Positions 48,378 through 56,565 of a DNA stretch of 64,000 nt are shown piece by piece. The stretch comes from Prochlorococcus sp. HOT208_60m_813B04 (GTDB lineage Bacteria > Cyanobacteriota > Cyanobacteriia > PCC-6307 > Cyanobiaceae). Each line of letters opens with the position of its first letter. Within the stretch, counting starts at the first letter, position 1. The stretch covers positions 1 through 64,000 of the forward strand of contig MWOU01000108.1 in the NCBI GenBank assembly GCA_002025975.1. Direction: 5' to 3'. The translations under genes were made by a program, and so were the position numbers. Under the pieces are notes generated by a model, which was not told the origin of the DNA, ran no database searches, and was given only the letters and a program-made list of their open reading frames with translations.

Positions 48378-49292
48378 ATGCATGAATTTCTTCCATACGC
48401 CTGGTTCGAAGGTAAATGTATTCCATTTAAAGAAGCAAAAATATCAATAGCTACTCATGCACTACATTACGGCACTGCTGCTTTTGGAGGAATGCGAGCG
48501 ATACCTAACCCAACAAACAAAGAAGAATTCCTTTTGTTTAGAACTGATAAACATATAAAAAGATTATCTCAAAGTGCAAAATTACTCTTAACTGAAATTT
48601 CTGAAGAATATATTTTTAAAGCCTTAGAAGAAGTTATAAAAAGAAACAAGCCAGAAAAACCTATTTATATAAGACCATTTGTATATACAAGCGATTTAGG
48701 TATAGCGCCAAGGTTACACAATATTGAAACAAATTTCTTTATTTATTGTATTGAACTAGGAGATTATCTATCCCCAGATGGTGTTTCTTGTAGAATGAGT
48801 AGTTGGACAAGGCAAGAAGATAGATCTCTCCCCTTAAGAGGAAAAATAAGTGGAGCATATATTACTAGTTCATTAGCCAAAACAGAAGCTAGTTTATCGG
48901 GTTTTGATGAAGCCCTGCTATTAAATTCAAGTGGTAAGGTAAGCGAAGCTAGTGGTATGAATTTATTTATTGTAAGGAATGGAGACTTAATCACTCCTGG
49001 TGTTGATCAAGATATCCTTGAGGGTATTACTAGAGCTAGTGTAATTGAATTAGCAAAATTATTTGGAATAAATGTAATTGAGAGGCCTGTTGATAAAACA
49101 GAATTGTTAATAGCAGATGAAGTTTTTCTAACTGGTACAGCAGCAAAAATTACACCAGTTAAAAAAATTGAATCAACTGAATTAAATGTTGAAAGACCAA
49201 TAATGAATAAATTAAAAAGTAAGCTTATAGAAATAACAGAAGGTCGTTCTCAAGACTATGATAATTGGGTAACAAGAATTTCACTAAGATAA
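48378..49292 (+). CDS. ilvE: Branched-chain amino acid aminotransferase
   Basis: 304 aa, fold-type IV PLP aminotransferase. It transaminates the keto acids of leucine, isoleucine and valine. ATHALHYGTAAFGGMRA near the N terminus, the PLP Lys in LRGKISGAYI and the EASGMNLFIV and LEGITRASVIEL stretches identify it. Its pathway partner ilvA is in this window at 14529. metH follows 18 nt later on the same strand. Confidence 0.95.
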   Translation: MHEFLPYAWFEGKCIPFKEAKISIATHALHYGTAAFGGMRAIPNPTNKEEFLLFRTDKHIKRLSQSAKLLLTEISEEYIFKALEEVIKRNKPEKPIYIRPFVYTSDLGIAPRLHNIETNFFIYCIELGDYLSPDGVSCRMSSWTRQEDRSLPLRGKISGAYITSSLAKTEASLSGFDEALLLNSSGKVSEASGMNLFIVRNGDLITPGVDQDILEGITRASVIELAKLFGINVIERPVDKTELLIADEVFLTGTAAKITPVKKIESTELNVERPIMNKLKSKLIEITEGRSQDYDNWVTRISLR

Positions 49293-49310
49293 ATTATTTT
49301 TTACCTAAAA

Positions 49311-52300
49311 ATGGAATCTTTCAGAACCTATTTAAATAGAGATGAAAAACCATTAATTATTTTTGACGGAGGTACTGGAACATCTTTTCAGAACTTAAAT
49401 CTTACTGCAGATGACTTTGGAGGAAAAGAATTAGAGGGATGTAATGAAAACCTTGTTTTATCATCGCCAGAGGTAGTTGAGAAGGTTCATAATTCATTTT
49501 TAGAAGCAGGTTGTCATGTTATAGAAACTAATACTTTTGGTGCCTCATCAATAGTTCTTGATGAATATGATATTGCAGATAAGGCTTATGAAATAAATAA
49601 AAATGCAGCATTTATAGCAAAAAAAGCTGCTGCCAAATATTCATCAGATGATAAACCAAGGTTTGTAGCAGGTTCAATTGGGCCAACAACTAAATTACCC
49701 ACCTTAGGACATATAGATTTTGATGAATTAAAGCAATCATATAAAGAACAAATTTATGGTCTAATAGATGGAGGAGTTGATCTTCTTTTGATTGAAACTT
49801 GTCAGGATGTCTTACAAATTAAATCTGCCTTATTAGCATCAAAAGAAATTCTAGAAAGTAAAAAAATTGATATACCTTTAATGGTATCTATAACAATGGA
49901 AACAACAGGTACTATGCTTGTTGGATCTGATATTGCTTCTGCATTAACTATATTAGAGCCATTTAATATAGATATCCTTGGACTTAATTGTGCAACTGGT
50001 CCTGAGCAAATGAAGGATCATATTAAATATTTGTCTGAAAATTCTCCCTTCGCAATAAGCTGTATTCCCAATGCAGGTCTTCCTGAAAATATTGGTGGTG
50101 TAGCTCACTATAGATTAAAGCCAATAGAATTAAAGATGCAGTTAATGAATTTTATATATGACTTTAATGTTCAATTAATAGGTGGATGTTGTGGGACAAC
50201 ACCTGAACATATTAAATATCTTTCTTCTTTAATCGATGAAATTATTAATAACGAAAGGTCTAGAAAAATTAATAACAATTTAAGTGGTTTTATTCCTTCT
50301 GCATCATCAATATATAATTCTGTACCTTATAAACAAGACAATTCTATCTTGATCGTAGGAGAACGATTAAATGCGAGTGGATCTAAAAAGGTAAGAGAGT
50401 TATTAAATAAAGACGATTGGGATGGACTAGTTTCAATTGCCAAGCAACAACAAAAAGAAAATGCACACGTTCTTGATGTGAATGTTGATTATGTGGGGAG
50501 AGACGGAGTGAAAGATATGAAAGAAATAACTTCAAGACTAGTTACCAATATAAATTTGCCATTAATGATTGACTCAACAGATGCTGACAAAATGGAAAGT
50601 GGATTAAAGTCAGCTGGTGGTAAGTGTATTATAAATTCAACCAATTACGAAGATGGCAATGAAAGGTTTGATCAAGTTCTAAATTTAGCTTTAGGGTATG
50701 GTTCAGGTCTTGTTATCGGAACTATTGATGAAGATGGAATGGCAAGGAATGCAGATAAAAAATATAAGATTGTAAAACGAGCGATTAATAGAACCAGAGA
50801 ATGTGGTTTATCAGATTATGAGCTATTTTTTGATCCATTGGCATTGCCGATATCTACTGGGATAGAAGAAGATAGATTAAACGCTAAAGAAACAATTACT
50901 GCTATATCAAAAATTCGTGAAAATTTCCCACATATTCACATAATACTGGGGATATCAAACATTAGTTTTGGTCTTTCACCATTATCAAGAATTAATTTAA
51001 ATTCCATATTTTTAGATGAATGCATTAAAGCAGGATTGGATTCTGCTATCATCGCACCAAATAAAATTTTGCCATTAACAAAAATTTCTAAAGAAACTAA
51101 AAAGCTTTGCTTAGATTTGATATATGACAAAAGAGAATTTGAAGATGATATTTGTATTTATGATCCATTAGTAGAATTAACAAAGGCTTTTCAAGATTTA
51201 TCTATTCAAGATTTCAAAAAAGCATCTTCAGAAAATAAAAACCTAACTCTTGAAGAAAGTCTAAAAAATCATATTATTGATGGAGAAAAAATAGGTTTAG
51301 AGGATCAATTAAATAAAGCGTTAAAAAAATATAAACCTCTTGAAATAATTAATACCTTTTTACTAGATGGGATGAAAGTTGTAGGAGATTTATTTGGCTC
51401 AGGTCAAATGCAATTGCCATTTGTACTTCAATCCGCTGAAACAATGAAATTTGCTGTTTCAATTTTAGAACCATATATGGAAACTGTAGATGAAAACATA
51501 TCAAATGGAAAACTCTTAATTGCAACTGTTAAAGGCGATGTTCATGATATTGGAAAAAATTTGGTTGACATAATACTTACAAATAATGGTTATGACGTAA
51601 TAAATCTTGGAATAAAGCAAGATGTTTCAGCAATTATAGATGCACAAAAAAAGCACAATGCAGATTGTATCGCTATGAGCGGATTACTTGTTAAATCAAC
51701 TGCATTTATGAAAGATAACTTAGAGGCTTTTAACAGAGAAAATATTAGTGTACCAGTAATATTAGGAGGCGCAGCCTTAACCCCAAAATTTGTAAATGAG
51801 GACTGCAGCAAAATATATAAAGGGAAAATTTTGTATGGAAAAGATGCTTTCACTGATCTTAAATTTATGAATGAATATATGGATAATAAAAAAAAGGGTA
51901 ATTGGTCAAATACAAAGGGATTCATTAACAATGAGGGTATAAATATTAATTTAGCCTCATCAAAATCCAATTCTCAAACTGTTAAAAAATCAATATCCAT
52001 ACATATCGAGACTTCTAAATTAAATTTAAAAGAAAACTTTATAAGATCTAAATTTATAAATGAAGAAGAACCAATTCAAGTCCCTTTCTTGGGAACGAAA
52101 GTCTTGAACGTCGTTGATATAGATTTAAATAAGTTAATTTTTTATCTAGATAAAAAAGCTCTATTTAGTGGACAATGGCAAATAAAAAAAGGAAAAGACC
52201 AAAGCGTAGATGAATACAATTACTATTTGGATTCATACGCTAAACCATTATTAGATAGATGGTTAGAGACAATTATAGAAAAAAAACTTATTTCACCCAA

Positions 52301-52874
52301 AGCAGTTTATGGATATTTCAGATGCGGAAGAAAAGATAATAGTATTTTCATATTTGATGATAAATCATTAAATAAAATTTCCCAATTTAATTTCCCAAGA
52401 CAAAAATCAGGGAATAATTTATGCATAGCTGATTTTTATTGTGATTTGAAAAATGATAAACCGATAGATATATTTCCTATGCAGGCAGTAACGATGGGCC
52501 ATATTGCTAGTGAATATTCTCAAAAATTATTTAAAGAAGATAAATATAGCGATTATTTATTATTCCATGGACTTACAGTGCAATTAGCAGAAGCTTTAGC
52601 TGAGTATGTCCACGCATTAATTCGTATTGAATGTGGTTTTAGGACTGAAGAACCAGACAAAAATAGAGAAATACTAGCTCAAAAATATAGAGGAGCTAGA
52701 TATTCTTTTGGTTATCCTGCATGTCCAAAAGTATCTGATTCAAACATACAGCTATCATTGTTGGATGCAAAAAGAATAAACTTGACTATGGATGAATCTG
52801 AACAACTTCATCCAGAACAAAGTACTACGGCTATTATTTCACTGCACTCAAAAGCAAAATATTTCAGCGCTTAA
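49311..52874 (+). CDS. metH: Cobalamin-dependent methionine synthase
   Basis: 1187 aa, all four modules present. Residues 1-325 bind homocysteine with zinc ligands Cys227 (GLNCATG) and Cys293/Cys294 (GGCCGTTPEH). Residues ~345-620 form the pterin (methyl-THF) domain, starting IVGERLNASGSKK. The B12-cap and cobalamin domains follow, with His745 in GDVHDIGKN as lower cobalt ligand. The C-terminal ~300 residues are the SAM-dependent reactivation domain (RIECGFRTEEPDKN, YRGARYSFGYPACP). It uses B12 made in part by CobN upstream. Confidence 0.98.
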   Translation: MESFRTYLNRDEKPLIIFDGGTGTSFQNLNLTADDFGGKELEGCNENLVLSSPEVVEKVHNSFLEAGCHVIETNTFGASSIVLDEYDIADKAYEINKNAAFIAKKAAAKYSSDDKPRFVAGSIGPTTKLPTLGHIDFDELKQSYKEQIYGLIDGGVDLLLIETCQDVLQIKSALLASKEILESKKIDIPLMVSITMETTGTMLVGSDIASALTILEPFNIDILGLNCATGPEQMKDHIKYLSENSPFAISCIPNAGLPENIGGVAHYRLKPIELKMQLMNFIYDFNVQLIGGCCGTTPEHIKYLSSLIDEIINNERSRKINNNLSGFIPSASSIYNSVPYKQDNSILIVGERLNASGSKKVRELLNKDDWDGLVSIAKQQQKENAHVLDVNVDYVGRDGVKDMKEITSRLVTNINLPLMIDSTDADKMESGLKSAGGKCIINSTNYEDGNERFDQVLNLALGYGSGLVIGTIDEDGMARNADKKYKIVKRAINRTRECGLSDYELFFDPLALPISTGIEEDRLNAKETITAISKIRENFPHIHIILGISNISFGLSPLSRINLNSIFLDECIKAGLDSAIIAPNKILPLTKISKETKKLCLDLIYDKREFEDDICIYDPLVELTKAFQDLSIQDFKKASSENKNLTLEESLKNHIIDGEKIGLEDQLNKALKKYKPLEIINTFLLDGMKVVGDLFGSGQMQLPFVLQSAETMKFAVSILEPYMETVDENISNGKLLIATVKGDVHDIGKNLVDIILTNNGYDVINLGIKQDVSAIIDAQKKHNADCIAMSGLLVKSTAFMKDNLEAFNRENISVPVILGGAALTPKFVNEDCSKIYKGKILYGKDAFTDLKFMNEYMDNKKKGNWSNTKGFINNEGININLASSKSNSQTVKKSISIHIETSKLNLKENFIRSKFINEEEPIQVPFLGTKVLNVVDIDLNKLIFYLDKKALFSGQWQIKKGKDQSVDEYNYYLDSYAKPLLDRWLETIIEKKLISPKAVYGYFRCGRKDNSIFIFDDKSLNKISQFNFPRQKSGNNLCIADFYCDLKNDKPIDIFPMQAVTMGHIASEYSQKLFKEDKYSDYLLFHGLTVQLAEALAEYVHALIRIECGFRTEEPDKNREILAQKYRGARYSFGYPACPKVSDSNIQLSLLDAKRINLTMDESEQLHPEQSTTAIISLHSKAKYFSA

Positions 52875-52883
52875 GCTAAATAT

Positions 52884-53102
52884 TTAGTTGTTTTCTAAAT
52901 ATTCAATTACTTGTTCCTGTAGTTCTTCCATCGTTTCATTATCGCCAAGATCAAGTCCCTCTCCTGCCGCGTCTTGTGTTAACTCAAGATAATATGAAGC
53001 ACCATCACTATATAAAAATTCTAATGCAGAAGTTTCATCACTATCTTTAAAAGCTTCATAAAGAGCTTTAAATGCTATGTTTTCAGTAAAGTCCCAATCC
53101 AT
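52884..53102 (-). CDS. Small acidic protein, 72 aa, unknown
   Basis: A soluble, strongly acidic 72-aa protein (MDWDFTENIAFKALYEA...), with many Asp/Glu and few basic residues. It has no transmembrane segment or metal motif. A single start ATG (53102) and a stop 10 nt from the metH stop fit a tidy convergent arrangement. Probably a picocyanobacterial family; I cannot name it. Possible roles (adaptor or regulator) would be guesses. Confidence 0.75.
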   Translation of the reverse strand: MDWDFTENIAFKALYEAFKDSDETSALEFLYSDGASYYLELTQDAAGEGLDLGDNETMEELQEQVIEYLENN

Positions 53103-53201
53103 AATGAAAAAAATCTTATTAGAATTATTACCTCTTTACCCCCCATACTCGTCAACCTTTTTTAAAGAAATGTTGGTGTTTTATTATTATTTAAAAAATC
53201 T

Positions 53202-53585
53202 ATGAACAAAAATAATCAAGATCAGTTGAATGTCCTAGGAGAAAAAATTGAGGTTTGTAGTTGCGAACCTATGACAGGGTGGTTCAGAGATGGATTTTGC
53301 AACTATGACAAAAATGATGGAGGAAATCATTCCATATGTTGTGTAATGGATGATAATTTCCTGAAATATAGTAAATCACAAGGTAATGATTTATTGACTC
53401 CCATGCCTATTTATTCATTCCCAGGACTAAAGGATGGTGATCATTGGTGTATTTGTCTTGATAGGTGGAAGCAAGCATTATTAGACGGTCTTGCACCAAA
53501 AGTCATATTAGAATCAACGAATATTGTAGTCTTAGAATCAGTACCTCTGGAAAAATTGAAAGAATATCAATTTAATAAAAAGTAA
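53202..53585 (+). CDS. DUF2237-family protein
   Basis: 127 aa, soluble. NVLGEKIEVCSCEPMTGWFRDGFCN with clustered cysteines, HSICCVMDDNFL and DGDHWCICLDRW are the DUF2237 signatures. Seven cysteines and conserved Trp/Asp residues suggest metal or redox chemistry, but no activity is established as far as I know. It precedes the Ap4A phosphorylase by 48 nt. Confidence 0.88.
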   Translation: MNKNNQDQLNVLGEKIEVCSCEPMTGWFRDGFCNYDKNDGGNHSICCVMDDNFLKYSKSQGNDLLTPMPIYSFPGLKDGDHWCICLDRWKQALLDGLAPKVILESTNIVVLESVPLEKLKEYQFNKK

Positions 53586-53633
53586 TTAAAAATTTATTAT
53601 AATTTTTTAATATGATTATGATAAATTTTTTAT

Positions 53634-54464
53634 ATGAGTTTAGAAATATATTGGAAAAAAGCACTAGAGCAAACTCGTTTATCGATTGATGATAAATCAC
53701 TATATCCTCTAAAAACTGATATTATTACAAAAGATCTATACGAAAAAGACGACTTCATAATTAGGAAACTCGATACTTCAAAATTTAATAAAAAAAAAAT
53801 TTATGGTCCTAAGCAGAATCCATTTTGTCCTTGGGAAAAGATACTAGAAATTGATAAGATTGGTGATAATCATCAACTAATATTAAATAAGTACCCTGTT
53901 CAAAAAGGTCATATTTTACTGATTACAAATGAATGGAAACCTCAAAATGGATGGTTAGATATTAATGATTGGAGAGCGATCCAACAAGTTAATAAAGATA
54001 CTAGTGGATTATGGTTTTTCAATAGTTCTTCAATTGCCGGTGCTAGTCAACCTCACAGGCATTTTCAACTTCTGCGTAGATCTAGAGGTGAGATATCATG
54101 CCCTAGAGAAAAGTGGTTTTTAGAAATAAACTCATATCAAGATCTAAATAGTAAACTTAAAAATAATATTATTGTATCCAAATTTAATTTTTTAGAAAAT
54201 TCATCATCTCTTTTTGAATTTTATTTAGACTTATGCAAGAAATTAGGGCTTGGAGATCCTATTAGTGATAAGAAACCAATATACCCATACAATATTTTAA
54301 TAACTAATAAATGGATAGCTATTATAAAAAGAAAAAATGATCATATTCATGGTTTCAGTATTAACGGTTTAGGTTTTGCAGGATATCTATTAGTAACTGA
54401 AAAATCAAATATTAATTATTTAAAGAAATTTGGCCCTGAAAAACTCCTAGAAAATTTTGTTTAA
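53634..54464 (+). CDS. Ap4A phosphorylase / ATP adenylyltransferase (HIT superfamily)
   Basis: 276 aa; phosphorolysis of diadenosine tetraphosphate to ADP and ATP. The HIT-type active site is SQPHRHFQLLRR, with the histidine triad-like H-x-H-x-Q order of the Apa1/2 family. KYPVQKGHILLIT and NPFCPWEK are also typical of the group, as is a C-terminal part with NILITNKW. Length fits cyanobacterial forms. Role in alarmone Ap4A turnover is from family knowledge. Confidence 0.85.
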   Translation: MSLEIYWKKALEQTRLSIDDKSLYPLKTDIITKDLYEKDDFIIRKLDTSKFNKKKIYGPKQNPFCPWEKILEIDKIGDNHQLILNKYPVQKGHILLITNEWKPQNGWLDINDWRAIQQVNKDTSGLWFFNSSSIAGASQPHRHFQLLRRSRGEISCPREKWFLEINSYQDLNSKLKNNIIVSKFNFLENSSSLFEFYLDLCKKLGLGDPISDKKPIYPYNILITNKWIAIIKRKNDHIHGFSINGLGFAGYLLVTEKSNINYLKKFGPEKLLENFV

Positions 54465-54479
54465 ATACTAGTTATTTAC

Positions 54480-54647
54480 TTAAACTTCTTTATCCCTGTT
54501 AATTTGGCTTTCTAGAACTTCTATAGATGCTGTTACAGATGCTATTTTACGTTCAAGTGAATCCTTAATATAATTGAGCATTTCTAATTTCTTATGTTGA
54601 TAAAAACTCTTTTTTTCTTTAGATGACTTGAAATAACAATTAAACAT
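54480..54647 (-). CDS. Small charged helical protein, 55 aa, unknown
   Basis: An unrecorded short frame: start ATG 54647-54645, stop TAA 54482-54480. The N terminus is polar with Cys, Lys and Tyr; from residue 23 the sequence MLNYIKDSLERKIASVTAS continues as an amphipathic helix with Leu/Ile spacing, likely a coiled coil. It resembles short conserved picocyanobacterial proteins of the 'xxYIKDSLERKIA' type. A start at Met23 (54581) would give 33 aa. No function known. It fills the otherwise empty 330-bp gap between two plus-strand genes. Confidence 0.6.
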   Translation of the reverse strand: MFNCYFKSSKEKKSFYQHKKLEMLNYIKDSLERKIASVTASIEVLESQINRDKEV

Positions 54648-54790
54648 TTTTATTTTTATTATAAAAAGATACTTAATTGACTTGTGACATGAAAATAAAT
54701 TGGTTTTAATTTAAAAACAATATTCCGTATGGACTTTCAATTTTTTTTGAATAAAATTAAATAAATTCCTTACTACTTTAGAAAATATTA

Positions 54791-55801
54791 TTGAATATTC
54801 CTGATAATTCAAATACAAAAAGAATTTCAATTGATTTACCTGAAGAACTAATTTCCAGGTTTGATCAATTACGAAAAGAGTGGGGATTTAGGGCAAGAGG
54901 ACCTGTAATAGAAAAGATACTTAAAGAACTTCTTCAAGAAGATGATTTACTACCTAAGAATCAACAGCAAGAAATAGACTTTAACGAGAAGAAGAATAAT
55001 GAAAAATTAAATATTGATGAAGATACTGCATTGGTATTAATTAAATCAGACGTAAAAAAAGAAGTTAATGGAATATCATTGAATGAAAGAGTTTCAAATA
55101 ACAACCAGTATAAAGAAAAAGCCAACTCAAACATATGCCTTCCCAATTTTGTTGAAAAAAAAGTAAAGAATTTAAGAAGAAGTATTAATAGTGAAAAATT
55201 AAAAGAGAATATTAATGATATTCAAATTAATACAATTAAAGAAACTGAATTAATAAAATGTCGAATTGAGTTAATTAGTCATTGGAAAACCTTATATGGA
55301 TCAGTTCCTAATGACCATGTAGTAGAGGCTTCAATGGATTGGTTTGGAAGAGATATATGGCCAAATCTTGATGGAACTGAAAATCTACCATTTACGTGGA
55401 GTGCTGCTAATAAATTAATGTCTGAATTATGCCCATTTTGGATAAAGAAAAACCCAACCCTTGAAATTGTGTTATTAATGATTGGCGTTTTAGAAGACCC
55501 TTTTGCCACATCAGATCTAATTAATAGGATACCAACACTTATGAGAAGGTTTGTAAGTAGATTTAAGCGAAATAACAGATCAAATTCATTTGAAACATTG
55601 GACTCAACAATGACAGTACATGGTGCACTTAAATTATTGAATTTATCAACTTCCGCAGGTTCAGCTCATACGTTGCGTAAAATTAGGGAGGCCTATAAAT
55701 CAATAGCTTTAGAGACGCATCCAGATGCTGGTGGATCAACAGATCAAATGAGAAAATTAAATGAAGCGTATCAATTGCTAAAAAATCTATATAGAAACTA
55801 G
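54791..55801 (+). CDS. Ribbon-helix-helix / J-domain fusion protein
   Basis: 336 aa from TTG 54791 (needed to keep the N-terminal domain; no ATG fits). Residues ~10-45 (KRISIDLPEELISRFDQLRKEWG) look like a ribbon-helix-helix DNA-binding fold of the CopG/Arc type. A Lys/Asn/Glu-rich linker follows (~50-150), then a Trp-rich region of unknown fold (SHWKTLYGSVPNDHVVEAS, ~155-260). The C terminus (~280-336) is a J domain with the HPD motif in ALETHPDAGGSTDQM, predicted to stimulate an Hsp70. A protein that binds DNA and recruits DnaK is an inference. Start confidence is moderate. Confidence 0.72.
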   Translation: MNIPDNSNTKRISIDLPEELISRFDQLRKEWGFRARGPVIEKILKELLQEDDLLPKNQQQEIDFNEKKNNEKLNIDEDTALVLIKSDVKKEVNGISLNERVSNNNQYKEKANSNICLPNFVEKKVKNLRRSINSEKLKENINDIQINTIKETELIKCRIELISHWKTLYGSVPNDHVVEASMDWFGRDIWPNLDGTENLPFTWSAANKLMSELCPFWIKKNPTLEIVLLMIGVLEDPFATSDLINRIPTLMRRFVSRFKRNNRSNSFETLDSTMTVHGALKLLNLSTSAGSAHTLRKIREAYKSIALETHPDAGGSTDQMRKLNEAYQLLKNLYRN

Positions 55802-55811
55802 TATACTTATT

Positions 55812-55856
55812 CTCAAATAAGACTTAATATTAGTCTATTTAATAGTCTCAAATAAG
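55812..55856 (+). repeat. AT-rich repeat copy A (AGTCT family)
   Basis: CTCAAATAAGACTTAATATT followed by AGTCTATTTAATAGTCTCAAATAAG. It contains AGACT once and AGTCT twice, spaced ~12 bp, giving local inverted and direct symmetry. Copy B (55980-56018) matches closely, and a reverse-oriented copy C lies at 56511-56552. Confidence 0.6.
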
Positions 55857-55979
55857 ATAAATGTGAAGTGAAAATAGCCGATATTCATAAATCATCTATT
55901 ACTCTAATTTATTCTATGTAAGGTAAGCATCCATTAAAAAAATACTTTTAAAAGTAAATTAGGTTATTGTATATAATTT

Positions 55980-56018
55980 CTCACATAAGACTTACTATAA
56001 GTCTACTATATAGTCTCA
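55980..56018 (+). repeat. AT-rich repeat copy B (AGTCT family)
   Basis: CTCACATAAGACTTACTATA then AGTCTACTATATAGTCTCA. It aligns to copy A with a handful of mismatches and no gaps over 39 bp, at a 168-bp spacing. Same strand as copy A. Confidence 0.6.
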
Positions 56019-56168
56019 TCATAGAAAAGTAAGATATAGTAATTTATCTTTTTAAATTAAGTATTATATCTCTACTTAATGCCTGGAAAAAATAAAAATG
56101 AAATAATAAATCAATAAATAATGTCCTTTCATTGTCCAATAAATTAATAAAGGGTAAGAAGTATTGGT

Positions 56169-56219
56169 ATGAGGAGGTTTTTACTCTACCTGTACTGCCT
56201 TAAAGACAGTACTACTTAG
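56169..56219 (+). CDS. Possible 16-aa peptide (doubtful)
   Basis: ATG at 56169-56171 followed by Arg-Arg and a short Leu/Tyr-rich stretch (MRRFLLYLYCLKDSTT), stop TAG 56217-56219. It overlaps the end of the minus-strand secreted protein gene and a hairpin. Amphipathic pattern is suggestive but length makes it weak. Confidence 0.2.
   Translation: MRRFLLYLYCLKDSTT
56192..56212. terminator. Hairpin at the end of the small secreted protein gene
   Basis: GTACTG (56192-56197) and CAGTAC (56207-56212) pair as a perfect 6-bp stem with a 9-base loop in which CT/AG can pair further. It lies at the stop of the minus-strand gene. The downstream minus-strand sequence is not T-rich, so it may be an RNA processing or stability element instead of a terminator. 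Confidence 0.4.
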
Positions 56220-56472
56220 CTTGAAGCTTTTCAATGGCAGTTTGTTTATCAATACTAGGGATATCACTTAATCCGTTAGCATCAAACCAAGGGGCACTAG
56301 CCCAATCAAATCCTTCGCCGAACGTATTATCTGGTGCAGTTATATACCAGTGACATGATGCATCTGGTATGTCAACAGCACATTTTGACCAATCATCTGA
56401 CCACTGAGGGACTTGTACCCACAACACTGAAGATAGAAGTAGAGATAGCAGATTTATCATAGTGTTTATCAT
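56212..56472 (-). CDS. Small secreted protein with signal peptide, unknown
   Basis: 86 aa (or 82 from Met5). N-terminal hydrophobic segment LLSLLLSSVLWV looks like a signal peptide with cleavage around residues 16-22. The mature part has two cysteines (CAVDIPDASCHW) that could form a disulfide, and several Trp/Asp residues (WSDDW, FDWASAPWFDANG). No family recognised. It is bounded by repeat copies A/B on one side and C on the other, so it may belong to a variable island. Confidence 0.6.
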   Translation of the reverse strand: MINTMINLLSLLLSSVLWVQVPQWSDDWSKCAVDIPDASCHWYITAPDNTFGEGFDWASAPWFDANGLSDIPSIDKQTAIEKLQAK

Positions 56473-56510
56473 ACTACATTAATTACTTTTGTATGATTAT
56501 TAATTATCTT

Positions 56511-56552
56511 AAATAAGAATTATATATAGACTAATTTATAGTCTTATATGAG
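56511..56552 (-). repeat. AT-rich repeat copy C, inverted relative to A and B
   Basis: Reverse complement reads CTCATATAAGACTATAAATT then AGTCTATATATAATTCTTATTT, aligning with copy A over ~42 bp with roughly two-thirds identity or better, including CTCA.ATAAGACT and TTAGTCTAT. It lies upstream of the secreted protein gene start and just after the pheT stop. Confidence 0.5.
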
Positions 56553-56565
56553 ATTAGCAATACAA

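Larger units (their letters stand above)
55802..56168. other. AT-rich intergenic region with repeat copies
   Basis: 367 bp with no convincing gene. It holds two direct repeat copies (separately listed), a perfect 14-bp palindrome TACTTTTAAAAGTA at 55943-55956, and several short A/T tracts. Very short peptides open after ATG at 56080 and 56119 but look like chance. It may contain an sRNA or promoters for the flanking small genes. Confidence 0.5.

Noticed and set aside
49293-49310. Cobalamin riboswitch before metH or cobN
   Set aside because: The metH gap is only 18 nt and the cobN leader (48306-48377) shows no riboswitch-like conserved boxes.
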